Assembly: GCA_022225965.2 (NCBI GenBank)
Contig: JAKJXP020000106.1
Location: forward strand, 62,001 to 126,000
Length of the DNA stretch: 64,000 nucleotides
DNA from: Diatrype stigma
Taxonomy: Eukaryota; Ascomycota; Sordariomycetes; Xylariales; Diatrypaceae
Direction: 5' to 3'
In this document: piece by piece, positions 32,433-42,826 of the stretch
Numbering within the stretch: the first letter of the stretch is position 1
How the letters are laid out: every line of letters starts with the position of its first letter
The notes under the pieces: generated by a model
Seen by the model: only the letters and a program-made list of their open reading frames with translations
Database searches by the model: none
Told to the model about the DNA's origin: nothing
Translations under genes and position numbers: made by a program

Positions 32433-33849
32433 TTATAAATCTCTAAGGTCTTGCTTTGGAATGAAGTGTGAGCAAGCAGCACCACCCGTATTCTCTCGAT
32501 CCCATGCCCACTTTAGAACCAATTCAGTGCTCAGAGTTCCCGATAGTCTTTGTACCATGTATTTGCCGATGTTTGGCATGAACTTCCACGCATGGAACGA
32601 TCCCGCGGTGCCAATGAAGAGGTTCTTACACTTGGGGTGGTAGTCGATAATCCAGTCTTGATTGGGGCTCATGGCGTCCCTATGTAGGGTTAGCTTGGCA
32701 AGATACCTGCAAGTGCCTGGGGTCAATCACGACCAAGGACTTACCAGCACATCCTATAAGACTCTATCTTTAACCCCCGGATGTTCTTTCCGTACGTGTT
32801 CTCCACCACTCTTTGGACGTCTTTCTTCAGGGACTCCGGGACATCTTCACCGAAGGTCATCTGACTTGGTCTAGGTGGTGGCACCGATATCTCTTTCTTC
32901 AACCCGCCATGATAAGTGAGGTTCGTAAAGCTATTGTCGGAGTTAAACTTCAAGAAGCCCTTATGGGTCGGTATCACTTCCCCTATCTTCATGTCAACAG
33001 ACCGTTTACCAAGTTGACATAAACGAGAGTAACTCAAAAATATGCCCTCTCACCTTCAGTGTGCGGAAAGCCCAGGAAAAAGAACGGGGCATCCTTCAGC
33101 TTCTCTTCTTCCTCGTCGGGATAGCTGACTTTGCATTGCACGGCACCGACGGCGACAACCCGTTGCTCGGCCTGTAGCTCTGCCCAATCCGGAGCGGAAT
33201 CAGCCAGTAACTGTGCCGTATAGGCGCCTGCGCAGAGAATCGTGGTATCCGCAACGATAACCTCTGTATTGCCGTTATCGTCTTCGACCAGCACACCTCT
33301 ACACTCCTGGGTGCCGGTGATCTCGAGTCGTCGAACGGTCCCAACCTTGAAAGCCACCCCTCGGCCCACAGCTGCCTTCACAAGAGCCGCCAATGCCTCA
33401 TCTGCCTCTGCCCACCCGCTCTTGGAATTGTAGAGGCAATCGCCCACGCCCTCCCACTTCGCATCCCGGAACACGGGGAACCGCTGGGTGATCTCTGCTG
33501 GCGACAGAATCTCCCCCGTGTGCGCATGACCCAGCTTCCTGAAGTTCTCGTAGGCCCTCCTCCCGAGGCCTCTAGGCTCCGCCATGAGGAGACCGCTCTC
33601 ATGGTACCAAGCCTTGAACAACGGGTCGTTGCGCCAGGACTCTTGGGCCTCTAGGCCCAGTCTCATGTACACGAGGTCGTCATAGTCGGCCCGGACAACC
33701 TTGTTGAGGTCGCTGGACGCGGCGGCTTTATCGAGGTGTCTCCTGTCCACCAAGGTAATCTTTGCCTGTGGGAAGGAGCAAGAAAGGTGAAAAGCGGTAG
33801 AAGCACCGAACACGCCGGATCCGACGATGATGTACGAAGCTCTCTCCAT
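32433..33849 (-). CDS. FAD-dependent amine/amino-acid oxidase (fructosyl-amine / sarcosine oxidase-like), copy 2
   Basis: Exons 33849-33054, 32982-32745 and 32679-32433 join in phase to 426 residues. Seen: FAD-binding GSGVFG at residues 10-15, SDLNKVVRADYDDLVYMRLGLEA (closely like copy 1), an ILCAGAYTAQLLADSAPDW segment matching copy 1's LCLGAYTPWFLAESAPD, the flavin-linked Cys in YRMCWDA (Cys about 344), and TAGSFHAWKFMPNIGKYM. Intron 1 is in phase 1 after codon 265 and intron 2 in phase 2 at codon 345, the same positions and phases as in copy 1 (267, 351). The two are therefore clear paralogues, though well diverged in the middle. It oxidises a secondary amine with release of H2O2. It marks the right edge of the cluster; the GGGGGTAAGG box is 42 nt upstream of its ATG. 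Confidence 0.88.
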
Positions 33850-35138
33850 CGTGATAGCTTGAGGTTGTCGTGTCAGGGAGGAAATGGAAAGGGGGTAAGG
33901 TGAGGCCCTGCGAGACCCGGGGTTTTCTACCTTGGACCGTCTCACCGGTATACTACCTAAGGTGTGCAGGGTCAGGCAAATCGGTATGTAAGGGGCGCTC
34001 AGCCTTCTACCGTATTAGGAGATCGGTCACCAAATACCCAAGCCCGTCTCCGTAAGTAACACGGCGTAGCAAGCCTACATACCCAGTTTAGAAGTATGGA
34101 ATGGACATCAGCTGAGCTACACGCGGGTTGCCATTCCCGAGTTGAGTAATCACATTGCACCTGCGCCACATGACTGATATATATAACGGAAATAACATTC
34201 CTGGTAGCTAATTACAGGTGCTACTGCCACAGAAGACATACATACAGTATCTACGTACCTACATTAGTCTACATGATTCAACCTTTGGTGTTTGAAGTAA
34301 GGAAGGTAGGTATGCATGGGGTCCTTCAGGCAAGGCTGCTGCTACACATTTACACAATGAAACTCCACATACATAATTGATAGTAGTATACATACCAGCG
34401 GACTTGCCTTGTCTTCTTAATCTAGGTATTTCATACATTTTCCTGTTTATTTTGAAATCACCAGTTTATTTCCACAAACTCCCTCCATGCACGCAATGCT
34501 GTTGGACATGGTAGAATATTGCTCATGATATCAATTTATTAGGAAGCAGTCGAGAGATGGATTTGATAGGTGCTTTATAGGTGCCCCGTAACTACCTAGG
34601 TACCTACTTAGTATGCAACTCAAAAAGGGGGAAAAGCAGAGTCAAGTATGTATATAGGTACAGCGTAGGTTGGGTCCACGTCTTACGTAGCGGATCAGTT
34701 GAAGTGCCCCCTTGCCCTGTCCCTGCCCCTGAGACCCCACTAGTCTACCGCCCACAGCTGCGCCCACTACGAGGTAAGCACTCCCCTGAATCAGCATCCC
34801 AGATGCTTGGGAAGGCTCTGCACGACCAAATCTTCAAGTACCTGCAGGTGTCTTTCGGCTGAGGTAGCCGTGCCACTGAAAGAGACGTTCTTCATATATA
34901 TCCAATATATACCTATACAAACATAGATACTGCTCCCTGCCCTCAATAGTTCGTTAGCGAGAACACCGTTCAGCCGATGAAGCGCCGAGTAAGAAAGGTT
35001 GGAAGGTCATGACATATATATGCTCTTCATACTCACTCGTCTTCGAGCCCATCTTCTATATGAGCTTCTTCCCAATCTTCCAGCCCTACTTAGGTACTAA
35101 TATTAGGTACCCTAACGACAGGACAGCCTTTTATTTTA
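33850..35138. other. Intergenic right of the cluster
   Basis: Promoter of FAD oxidase 2, then AT-rich DNA with dispersed TACCTA/TACATA motifs (34240-34330, 34560-34660). No supportable gene. Confidence 0.55.
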
Positions 35139-35429
35139 TCATTTATCCGTTATCCAGCCTCCCATGTGCTTCAAGTCGTCCGGAACCTGCAGGCGCCTTC
35201 CGTCATCGCGGTGGTCGCCACCTCCCGCGTGGGGACGTGTAGTGGCGGGGGTCTTTGCCGACTCCCACTTGCGTACGGAGTGCGAGGCGTCTTCTCGTTT
35301 CGGCTCGCCGAGCCACCGCTCCATGTTGTAGTTGGATCCGCTTGCGGTTGGTGGTGGATTGGCGTTCTGGCTCGACTGGGACGGTCCAGGGCGAGCAGCA
35401 GGTAACCGAGACGACTCGGGGGGAGGCAT
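35139..35429 (-). CDS. Small hypothetical protein, unrecognised
   Basis: Open frame from the ATG at 35429 to a stop at 35139, 96 residues, in a GC-rich island surrounded by AT-rich DNA. The product is hydrophilic: Pro/Ser-rich start (MPPPESSRLPAARPGPSQSS), then NMERWLGEPKREDASHSVRKWESAK and LQVPDDLKHMGGWITDK. The frame is open further upstream without an ATG, so a 5' exon may be missed. No domain is recognised, and no membrane segment or signal is seen. The composition favours a real gene or a remnant. Confidence 0.35.
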   Translation of the reverse strand: MPPPESSRLPAARPGPSQSSQNANPPPTASGSNYNMERWLGEPKREDASHSVRKWESAKTPATTRPHAGGGDHRDDGRRLQVPDDLKHMGGWITDK

Positions 35430-36763
35430 CAAGGTACCGAAATCCGAGACAGAGGCTTTTGATGATCGTAATAGCGGTCGTAGTGGTGGGGGTATTTGAA
35501 AAATCACTTAGGCCAGTACAGGAGGTCCAAACTGCCCTCAAACATCATGTGTCAACATTTGGGGATTGAATGAAGACATCAAGCTTTGCGTAACCATAGC
35601 CCGGAAATGTCTGGTATATATATTTCGTGCTCTGACGAGACCCATCTACATATATAACTTGCACATATGGCTGAGGCGACTTATCATGCTACGACGATTC
35701 CGATAGCTGGGAAATGCATCAGGAACCGGCCGGTATGGCACACAATCTCATGGGTTGATTGCCCAGGCCCCCAAACATGGTAGGAAGGCAGTGCTCTGTT
35801 GTCCAATTTTTCATCAACAGAGTCGCTGCTCAGCTTCGTCTCAACTGCCCACCGCCTACCGATCGTGACTTTTACAGTGGATAGTTTTGTTTTCTCTTTT
35901 CCCTCTTACGCCCTTGCCCCTCCGCTTATTGGAAACTCGCTCCGCTATTGGTCCAAGAAAACGCTTCAGCTGGTTCCAGTCAGCGCAAGCACTTAAGTGC
36001 TGACCACTAGTTGACCGCTGACAGCGCTTTTTCTGGGTGACATTCACGTTCACATGTTTTCTGGCGCATCTACTGGCATTATATTAGATCTTTGAGCTCA
36101 TGGAACGACGCATCGATCGTTCCGGATATATTTCTCAGCTGTGGTGTTGTGTGTTGGGGGTTTTAAACAAGGGTAGGTAGGTAAGTAGGTATGTATACAT
36201 CCAGGCTGCGGCGACTATTCAGGAAGAATAACAGTGGTGAGTACAGGTAAAGAAAGATGCCGCCCGCCTGCTTGCCAATGATGGTGGTAATGATGATGGT
36301 GATGACGATGATGAAAACAAATGCCAATGATAGAGGAATACAAGGATGCTATACCGCCCCGCCCCTAACCTATCCTACTTTATGCTGCCTATCCCCTACC
36401 TAGCCTGGCCCGTTACGCCCCGCTAACCCCTGCATACATGCAGAAGGGTCAATCAATCAATCAGCCAGCCAGCCCCAATTCTATCTTCAAGAAAACATAC
36501 GACGCCCCGAGCAAGCGAGCAGGCGTGCTCGACAAGCCCTTCATTCACGGCCCAGTTTGGGTGAAACCTCTAATGAACACTTTGAACACGCACCGGAGAG
36601 GAGGAAAAGCAAGTCGAAAAACAGTGGAAAGGGTGGTAATAAAAAGAATATTGGGGTATCAAAAGACTAGTATAGTAGTAGTAATAGTGATGGTCGTGGT
36701 AGTTATTAATTAGTGATGGTGATGGTAATGGTGATGGTAGTGGTAGGGGGTTTGGTTTTCATC
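35430..36763. other. Intergenic, 3' side of the large DH-domain gene
   Basis: No gene seen. GAT/GGT triplet repeats occur at 36275-36320 and 36711-36746, the latter just beyond the stop codon of the leftward gene. Confidence 0.55.
36711..36746. repeat. GGTGAT/GGTAGT triplet-type microsatellite
   Basis: Imperfect TGGTGATGGTAATGG run immediately 3' of the DH-domain gene. Confidence 0.8.
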
Positions 36764-39700
36764 TCAACCGATCATGACCTCCTGCGTGACGAGGCCGAAG
36801 ATCCAGCTGGCCTCGGCGACGCCGGCACACTGGAAGCACCACTTGCTGACCTGGCCGCCGACGTTGCCGCGGTCGCGGACGACGAAGTTATCGGCGCCGT
36901 CGCTGTTCTCCTCCCAGACGTTGAGGAGAACGCCGCGGCTGCCGAGGCGCGAGAAGCAGCGGCTGCCCAGCACCACGTCGAGCACCACCTTCTCCTTCTC
37001 CGGGTGCTTCTTGTTGATCGTGCGCACGATGACGCGCTTCTCCATGCCCTGGTACTTGCGCAGGTTCTGGCGCGCCCCCGGGTCGGGCCGCGCCACTTCC
37101 AACAGGCAGTTGCCGTGGTCCTCCCACTTGGACGCCGACACCAGCAGGTGCAGCCGGATCTTGAGGTTGTTGGTCGTCAGTGAGTGGCCCGCGCTGCCCG
37201 AGTGCGCGGCGCTGACCGACGGTGAGCGCGGGGTCGAGGCCGACGAGGGCCCGTAGAGGGACGGGTCGCCTCCGACGCTGCCGGGCCGCGAGGACTGCCG
37301 GTCGATGGAGGACATGGCGATGTTGAACGATTGGTGCCCGCCCATGAGCCTTTTGAGGAAGCTGGACGCCGACATGGTGGACGAGAGGGAAATACTGCCC
37401 GCCGATTGCGAGGGCGCGCGCGCGGAAGCACGATAACTATTCTTGCGACCGAACCAGCCGCCCCGATGTCGACTGCTACCATCCCCGTCATCTGTAGGGG
37501 CTTGTTGTTGACCGAAGGAACGGATGCGCGTTTCCTCCTCTAACGCCTTGTATTTTGCGTTGTCCATTCTTGCGCGGTGGACGGCCAAGTATAGGTTTTC
37601 ACATTCTTGGAATGTAGGCGCGCGGAAACGGAAGAATGAGGATTCCATTTTGGTGATTTTGGAGTACAGTCTGGCGTAACTCAAGACAGGAGACCTTATT
37701 TCCAAGTCAAGGACGGTACTGTTTCGGAGCATGACGAGCGGCGTAAGGTCTAATGCAATCAGTGGCCGGTCCTCCCCTTGGGAGGAACCACCGGAAGAGG
37801 TTTGTATACGCTGGTACGGGTATGCCTCTATGAGGCCAGGTGTTGTGACGATGGAGCAGACATCTGGCCAGAGGTCCTTCCAGCACCCGTGTTTGTTGTC
37901 CCAGTACGAAATGTTTGCGAGAGACTTCAAAGCGTATTCTGGAGTCTTGACATTATCGCTGTATTGTGGAACTTGAGCATGTGCCTGCGTAGGGCCTGCG
38001 TGGGATGCCGAGGCCGAAGGCGTAATGCTGACCTGGCTTTCAGAGACCAGAGACTCGGGACGTGTACGTTCAAGGCGTGGCTTAACGCTGATGGCGGGTA
38101 CGGTATCGGGTATGTCAGCTGCTTCCAGCTCATCATCGGACGAGTCTGACGTTACGGATTCGTCGTCATAGTCGTAGCCATCGTCGTGTTGGTCATAATT
38201 GTCGTAATTCTCATCATAATCATCGTCTGTCTCTGACAATGAACTTGAGGCATCAGTGGAAATATCGGATGGGTGGTATTCATGCTTTAGCGGAGATGAT
38301 GTGCGCCGCTTCAAGCGACCTGAGCTTTTCTTTGGGGGTGGTGCCAGATTTGGAGACTTCTGGCTAAAAGTCCTATGGACAGGAGGAGGGGGTGCGCCAT
38401 CTTGGCGGAATGGAGTACTGTTTGGCGATGATGTTTTCCTAAGCGTAAGAGGTTCCGGCCGCATGCTTTCGTGTAGTGGGTGTGAACGGTCATCATCTTC
38501 GGCCTGAACCGGAGGTGCCGGAGGTGGAGAGGTCGGAGCCGGAATAGCTGGGGGTGCCGAGGTGGGAGGTGGTATAACCGGTGGTGGGTAGGCTGGAACA
38601 GGAGGTCGTGACTGAACGTATTCTTGGGTAGGGGTTGTCTCTGGTGATACTAATGGGGGCGAATGGGAAGTTGGTGTGGCGGGGAGACTTGTTACCCGCG
38701 TGTGGTATCGTTCTGGAGTCGTATGCTGGCCCTCAAGAGTTTCAAGGGTCCTAGCTTGAGGTGACGCATCCACGTATTGCTGGTGCAGTTGTCTTTCTCC
38801 AAGTGGTACCTCTAGGGTTGATGACCTTGGGGATGGAGCCGGCATGCGGGACTGCCTCGACATTCCTCTCTTCACTTGTGGCGGCATTGGATCACTGCCC
38901 AGTATATCCAGCCACTCCAGGATCTGCTCCTTGTCGTCGGCAGCAAGAGTGAGCAATTCATACCATTCATCCCTATGACCCCTGACCATGACCACTAGCT
39001 GATACGCATCATCGCCCTTTCGAGCAGAATAGTATCCACCGATGATAGGAGCAAAGAGCAACCACGATCGCCCTCCATTTCCTATCTCCCTGATGAGAAG
39101 ATCTCCGACATCTGATTTGAAAAGTGGGTTGTCTCTGGAGATTAGCTCTATTTGGCATACGAGCCTTTGACCACTAGAGTGGCGAAGATCAAGCGAGAAC
39201 GTATCTTTCGCATAGACCTGGCGATGGCGGTCAATCTTGACATTATCGAGCACTTCTAACGTCTGCAGGTCTCGAACACGCGATGTGTCAGTGTAAGTAG
39301 CGTCATCATCGACCGCTCTCGCTGTCTCCTCCCTGTGCCTCTTGCGAGCTTTGTCCTGGAGTGTTTCCCATCTTGAGGCCAAAGATTCGTATTCACCAGT
39401 CCCAGTGACTGATCGATAACCCTTGATGAATTTAGATATCCACTTGATTCGAACCAAGGGACGTTTGAGGAGATGCGCCACATCGATGCGTTCTCCGTCC
39501 TCGTTGAGAACATCACCCTCCTCATTGCGAGGCATCGCATTTATAAGAGAATCATTATCGTCCAGCATCGCTGGCGCTAGATTGACGATGACGCCTTGAA
39601 ATCCTAGACGCCAAACATCGAGATATCTATCGTAGATTCCGTGCACAGATTCTAGCCACTGAGGTAATCTGTGAACATCGAGTAGCGGGCAGCGTTTGTG

Positions 39701-42700
39701 CGAGTTTCTGAGCTTTTCGAGCATAACGCCCATGTCTACGACGGCTTTAGAGAGCATTTCTTGCCTAGGCTTGGCAGAAGGAGAGCCGAAAAGATCCTTG
39801 TGGGTATGTTCTTCCCCATGAATCACCTGCGTCAGGAGCACCGGTACAACTCCATCCACGACTGTTTTTAGTTCGCGCTGATACAGGTTCTCATCGGCTG
39901 CGAACTCGCGTAGAAGGTTTTCGACTGTAGCGTGATGAAGGTTGGTCGATGCTCTTCTCACGCTGCGCATTGAACGGAGATTGTTTCCCCTGTCATTTGA
40001 AGCGCCATCATCTGTCAAAGATAGAGCAGATACCAAATCGGAGTGCTTGGTCAGTCGCCTCTTCAAACCACTTTTATTGCTTCTTTGCCTCGAGACTTTT
40101 GTGCCTGTCGTGCTCCTGGTAAAGGGTGTAGTCCCAGTCACAGTACTTTCTGATACTATCGACGACATGTCGGATTCTTGCGTACTCCGGGACTGCTCTG
40201 AAGCAATGGTTGATAACTCATAGTGGCCATTAGTTGGAGGCTTTCTTTTGGGGTTAAGTGGCGGCGGTTTCAAGCTGGATGGCTCTGAGGAGATGACAGA
40301 ATCCCCGTCGTCACTAAGAGGCAGATCCCTTCTATCACTAAATGGTGATCGTAGATGCCGATGGTCATCCTCATAATTGTCCTCGAGGTCCACTATCGTT
40401 GAGCAGCTAGGGTACTCTGGTGGCGGCATGTAACTATGGCCGGTAGATTCGCCGCGGAACGCATCCCTAAGCTTGTCTTTGAATCCTTTCTTAGTGTTGG
40501 CGGCAGCACTAGATCTGAGGGGAGACGAAGAGACCCGAGTAGCTCGACTCCTTTTCAGACCAGCTGAGCTTGGTGTCGTTGGTTCTTTTTCTTCTTCTTG
40601 GACCTCCTCATGATCAGCCTGTGTTACTACCACCTCAGGCGTAACAGGCTCTTGGCTCTCTGCAACCGCTGGCGTTACTGGCCTTGCTTCTGCAGGTTTC
40701 GATTCCGCAAGTTTTTGTTTCGGAGTCGGGGAAGTAGACCTGGGAACTTTACTCTGTTCGGACCATTCCTTCTCTGTAGATCGCCTATGATGGGACTCTG
40801 GTTCAGGTTTCGATGACCCCTCAACAAACGGATCGACCGTTCCTTTCAACCAATTTTCAATGCTGGGCGGTTGATTGACCACTGGCTTTGGAGGATCAAC
40901 CTTTTCAGTCACCATCTTTTTACCTTCGGTCAACACTTTTCTCAAGGCGTTAGTAGCACCCTTGAAGCTTGTTTGTCTGTTGGTTTTTGGTCTTCCAGCA
41001 TTCTGCCCCTTGGCACCTCCAGAAAGGTCGAGCACACTGAAAGCAGAGTATCCGACAGGGATATCTGCCAATTGGCTGGGGACCCCAGTAGAGGCCCGGT
41101 CTGAAGCACCGTCAGAGCTACCTGTCCACGATGCACTATCAGAAACATCTTCCGTTACTGTGGTGCCAGTCTGTGTAGATCCAGTGGCATCAGTGCCTGT
41201 TTGCGTGGTATTGGTCACAAACGTGCCCGTCTGCGTAGTGCTGGTGATCGTGGTGCCAGTATCTGTTGTCCCAGTGGTCGCTGTGTGTACATCAGAAACG
41301 ACCGTTGGCATGGGTTTCTTTTGCGCGGACCGGCGCTGATTGGAGCGTCTCCTTGAGGGTCGTCTCGTAGGTGCTGTTGGAGTCTTAGAGCCGGAACCTT
41401 CCGCGGTCTCAGGACGGTCCAAGGGTGCTGAGTCTCGGGATTCTTTGCGAGAATCTGTAACGCGGCCGCTAACATCTCTCGAAGTTTTCTTTGAAGGTGC
41501 CCGAAGGGTAGACGTGCTTCGTGACCCTTCACTGCTCGGATAGATACGAATGCCGTCATTCGAGGGACCAGGGTGACTGGGTTGAACTCTGATTCCATCG
41601 TCGTGGTAGACTTTTCTACGCAACGGTTTACCCCTGATCCCGCTGTCCTCTGGTTCTTTTCCTTTCTCGCTTTTCTTTGGCTCATCATTTATAATGCGCG
41701 TGGAATCCGATTCGGTGCTGGTATTGTCACCCTCACTAGCCATGGACTTAACCCGGATTCCATCATCGTAGTAGGCCTTCTTGCGCACCGGGTTGACTCT
41801 GATGCCGTCATCTTGGGATATCTTCGCTTTCTGGGGCCTTTTGGGTTCCTTTTCGACAACAATGCGCGTCGAGTCCGACTTGGAGCTCCTAACATCACTC
41901 TCGCTAGCCATGGACTTGATCCGAATTCCGTCGCCACTACCGACTGATCGTGCCGCATTGTGGCGATGGGGCGGAGAATCGCTCGGTATTTCCACTTTGC
42001 TCGCCCAGGCTTGGACTTTCTTCGAGACGGAAGGGTTGGCTGATGTGCGCTGCAAGAAGTCCTTGGGTATTGGCGAACCATTGTTGCTCCCATTCTGGTT
42101 CATCTTAGGCGATTGGCTCCTGGAAGCTGGATTCTTGTTCTTGGCGTTCTTGACCCAGTTAGTGTCACTGACGACACGCTTCTTAGGCGGATCGTTCAAC
42201 TTGGAGGTCTCTTGGTCGGCTTTGGCTTTCTCTGGAGAACCCTGTCCTTGTTTTGCTGGCCCTTGTCTTGCTGGCCCTGGCTTTGGGCTGACTGCGGGCT
42301 TTGGGTTGAATACGACGGGTTTGGGCTGGGATAGCTTTCTCCGGCGCCACTTGATCCTTTCACGATCTTGTTCCGTGACACTTTCCTCGTCCACCTGTAT
42401 GTTGACCTCGCTTGGTTCGGTGGGAGGAGCAAGAGGATCCGCAGTGGCCATAGCCTCAGCATTTTCCTTCTGCCATTTCTTGACTCGGTCACGCACGCCC
42501 CCGGGTGCCTGTATTCGCTGTATGGACGCCTGGCGCATTTCTTGCTTGACCAGCTCCAAACTTTTCCGCCTCTCACGTGCTGCTTGTCTTTCTGCCGCAA
42601 TACGGGCCGGTGAGGGGCGCCCCAAAAGGAAATCGCTGAGGAGAGTGGGCTGCTTCGTTGTACTTGCTCGTCGGCGATTCGGGCCTCCGTTCGGCCCTGC

Positions 42701-42826
42701 GGCCTTAGTAGCCGAGCTTGACGTACTTTCGCCATTCGAAGTGCTTGGCTTGGTCGGGGATGACTTGGTAGTTGGCGATTGAGGTCCCGACGGATCGTCC
42801 TCATCAGTAGATTTTGACACAGTCAT
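36764..42826 (-). CDS. Large DH/PH-domain protein, putative Rho-type GEF
   Basis: Intronless, 2020 residues, starting at 42826. The first 950 residues are disordered and Ser/Thr/Pro-rich: a basic helix RIAAERQAARERRKSLELVKQEM, six DGIR-type repeats at about 295-425, and TQTGT repeats at about 520-560. From about 965 to 1180 is a Dbl-homology-like domain (VENLLREFAADENLYQRELKTVV, MLEKLRNSHKR, LLKRPLVRIKWISKFIKGY). A PH-like domain follows, ending about 1310 (DTFSLDLRHSSGQRLVCQIEL, WYELLTLAADDKEQILEWLDIL). After a Pro-rich linker and a very acidic stretch comes a second PH-like segment (SYWDNKHGCWKDLWPDVCSIV) and a conserved C-terminal domain from about 1885 (NLKIRLHLLVSASKWEDHG). The layout suggests an activator of a Rho GTPase in polarity or septation; the exact orthologue is not identified and GEF activity is inferred. 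Confidence 0.75.
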   Translation of the reverse strand: MTVSKSTDEDDPSGPQSPTTKSSPTKPSTSNGESTSSSATKAAGPNGGPNRRRASTTKQPTLLSDFLLGRPSPARIAAERQAARERRKSLELVKQEMRQASIQRIQAPGGVRDRVKKWQKENAEAMATADPLAPPTEPSEVNIQVDEESVTEQDRERIKWRRRKLSQPKPVVFNPKPAVSPKPGPARQGPAKQGQGSPEKAKADQETSKLNDPPKKRVVSDTNWVKNAKNKNPASRSQSPKMNQNGSNNGSPIPKDFLQRTSANPSVSKKVQAWASKVEIPSDSPPHRHNAARSVGSGDGIRIKSMASESDVRSSKSDSTRIVVEKEPKRPQKAKISQDDGIRVNPVRKKAYYDDGIRVKSMASEGDNTSTESDSTRIINDEPKKSEKGKEPEDSGIRGKPLRRKVYHDDGIRVQPSHPGPSNDGIRIYPSSEGSRSTSTLRAPSKKTSRDVSGRVTDSRKESRDSAPLDRPETAEGSGSKTPTAPTRRPSRRRSNQRRSAQKKPMPTVVSDVHTATTGTTDTGTTITSTTQTGTFVTNTTQTGTDATGSTQTGTTVTEDVSDSASWTGSSDGASDRASTGVPSQLADIPVGYSAFSVLDLSGGAKGQNAGRPKTNRQTSFKGATNALRKVLTEGKKMVTEKVDPPKPVVNQPPSIENWLKGTVDPFVEGSSKPEPESHHRRSTEKEWSEQSKVPRSTSPTPKQKLAESKPAEARPVTPAVAESQEPVTPEVVVTQADHEEVQEEEKEPTTPSSAGLKRSRATRVSSSPLRSSAAANTKKGFKDKLRDAFRGESTGHSYMPPPEYPSCSTIVDLEDNYEDDHRHLRSPFSDRRDLPLSDDGDSVISSEPSSLKPPPLNPKRKPPTNGHYELSTIASEQSRSTQESDMSSIVSESTVTGTTPFTRSTTGTKVSRQRSNKSGLKRRLTKHSDLVSALSLTDDGASNDRGNNLRSMRSVRRASTNLHHATVENLLREFAADENLYQRELKTVVDGVVPVLLTQVIHGEEHTHKDLFGSPSAKPRQEMLSKAVVDMGVMLEKLRNSHKRCPLLDVHRLPQWLESVHGIYDRYLDVWRLGFQGVIVNLAPAMLDDNDSLINAMPRNEEGDVLNEDGERIDVAHLLKRPLVRIKWISKFIKGYRSVTGTGEYESLASRWETLQDKARKRHREETARAVDDDATYTDTSRVRDLQTLEVLDNVKIDRHRQVYAKDTFSLDLRHSSGQRLVCQIELISRDNPLFKSDVGDLLIREIGNGGRSWLLFAPIIGGYYSARKGDDAYQLVVMVRGHRDEWYELLTLAADDKEQILEWLDILGSDPMPPQVKRGMSRQSRMPAPSPRSSTLEVPLGERQLHQQYVDASPQARTLETLEGQHTTPERYHTRVTSLPATPTSHSPPLVSPETTPTQEYVQSRPPVPAYPPPVIPPPTSAPPAIPAPTSPPPAPPVQAEDDDRSHPLHESMRPEPLTLRKTSSPNSTPFRQDGAPPPPVHRTFSQKSPNLAPPPKKSSGRLKRRTSSPLKHEYHPSDISTDASSSLSETDDDYDENYDNYDQHDDGYDYDDESVTSDSSDDELEAADIPDTVPAISVKPRLERTRPESLVSESQVSITPSASASHAGPTQAHAQVPQYSDNVKTPEYALKSLANISYWDNKHGCWKDLWPDVCSIVTTPGLIEAYPYQRIQTSSGGSSQGEDRPLIALDLTPLVMLRNSTVLDLEIRSPVLSYARLYSKITKMESSFFRFRAPTFQECENLYLAVHRARMDNAKYKALEEETRIRSFGQQQAPTDDGDGSSRHRGGWFGRKNSYRASARAPSQSAGSISLSSTMSASSFLKRLMGGHQSFNIAMSSIDRQSSRPGSVGGDPSLYGPSSASTPRSPSVSAAHSGSAGHSLTTNNLKIRLHLLVSASKWEDHGNCLLEVARPDPGARQNLRKYQGMEKRVIVRTINKKHPEKEKVVLDVVLGSRCFSRLGSRGVLLNVWEENSDGADNFVVRDRGNVGGQVSKWCFQCAGVAEASWIFGLVTQEVMIG

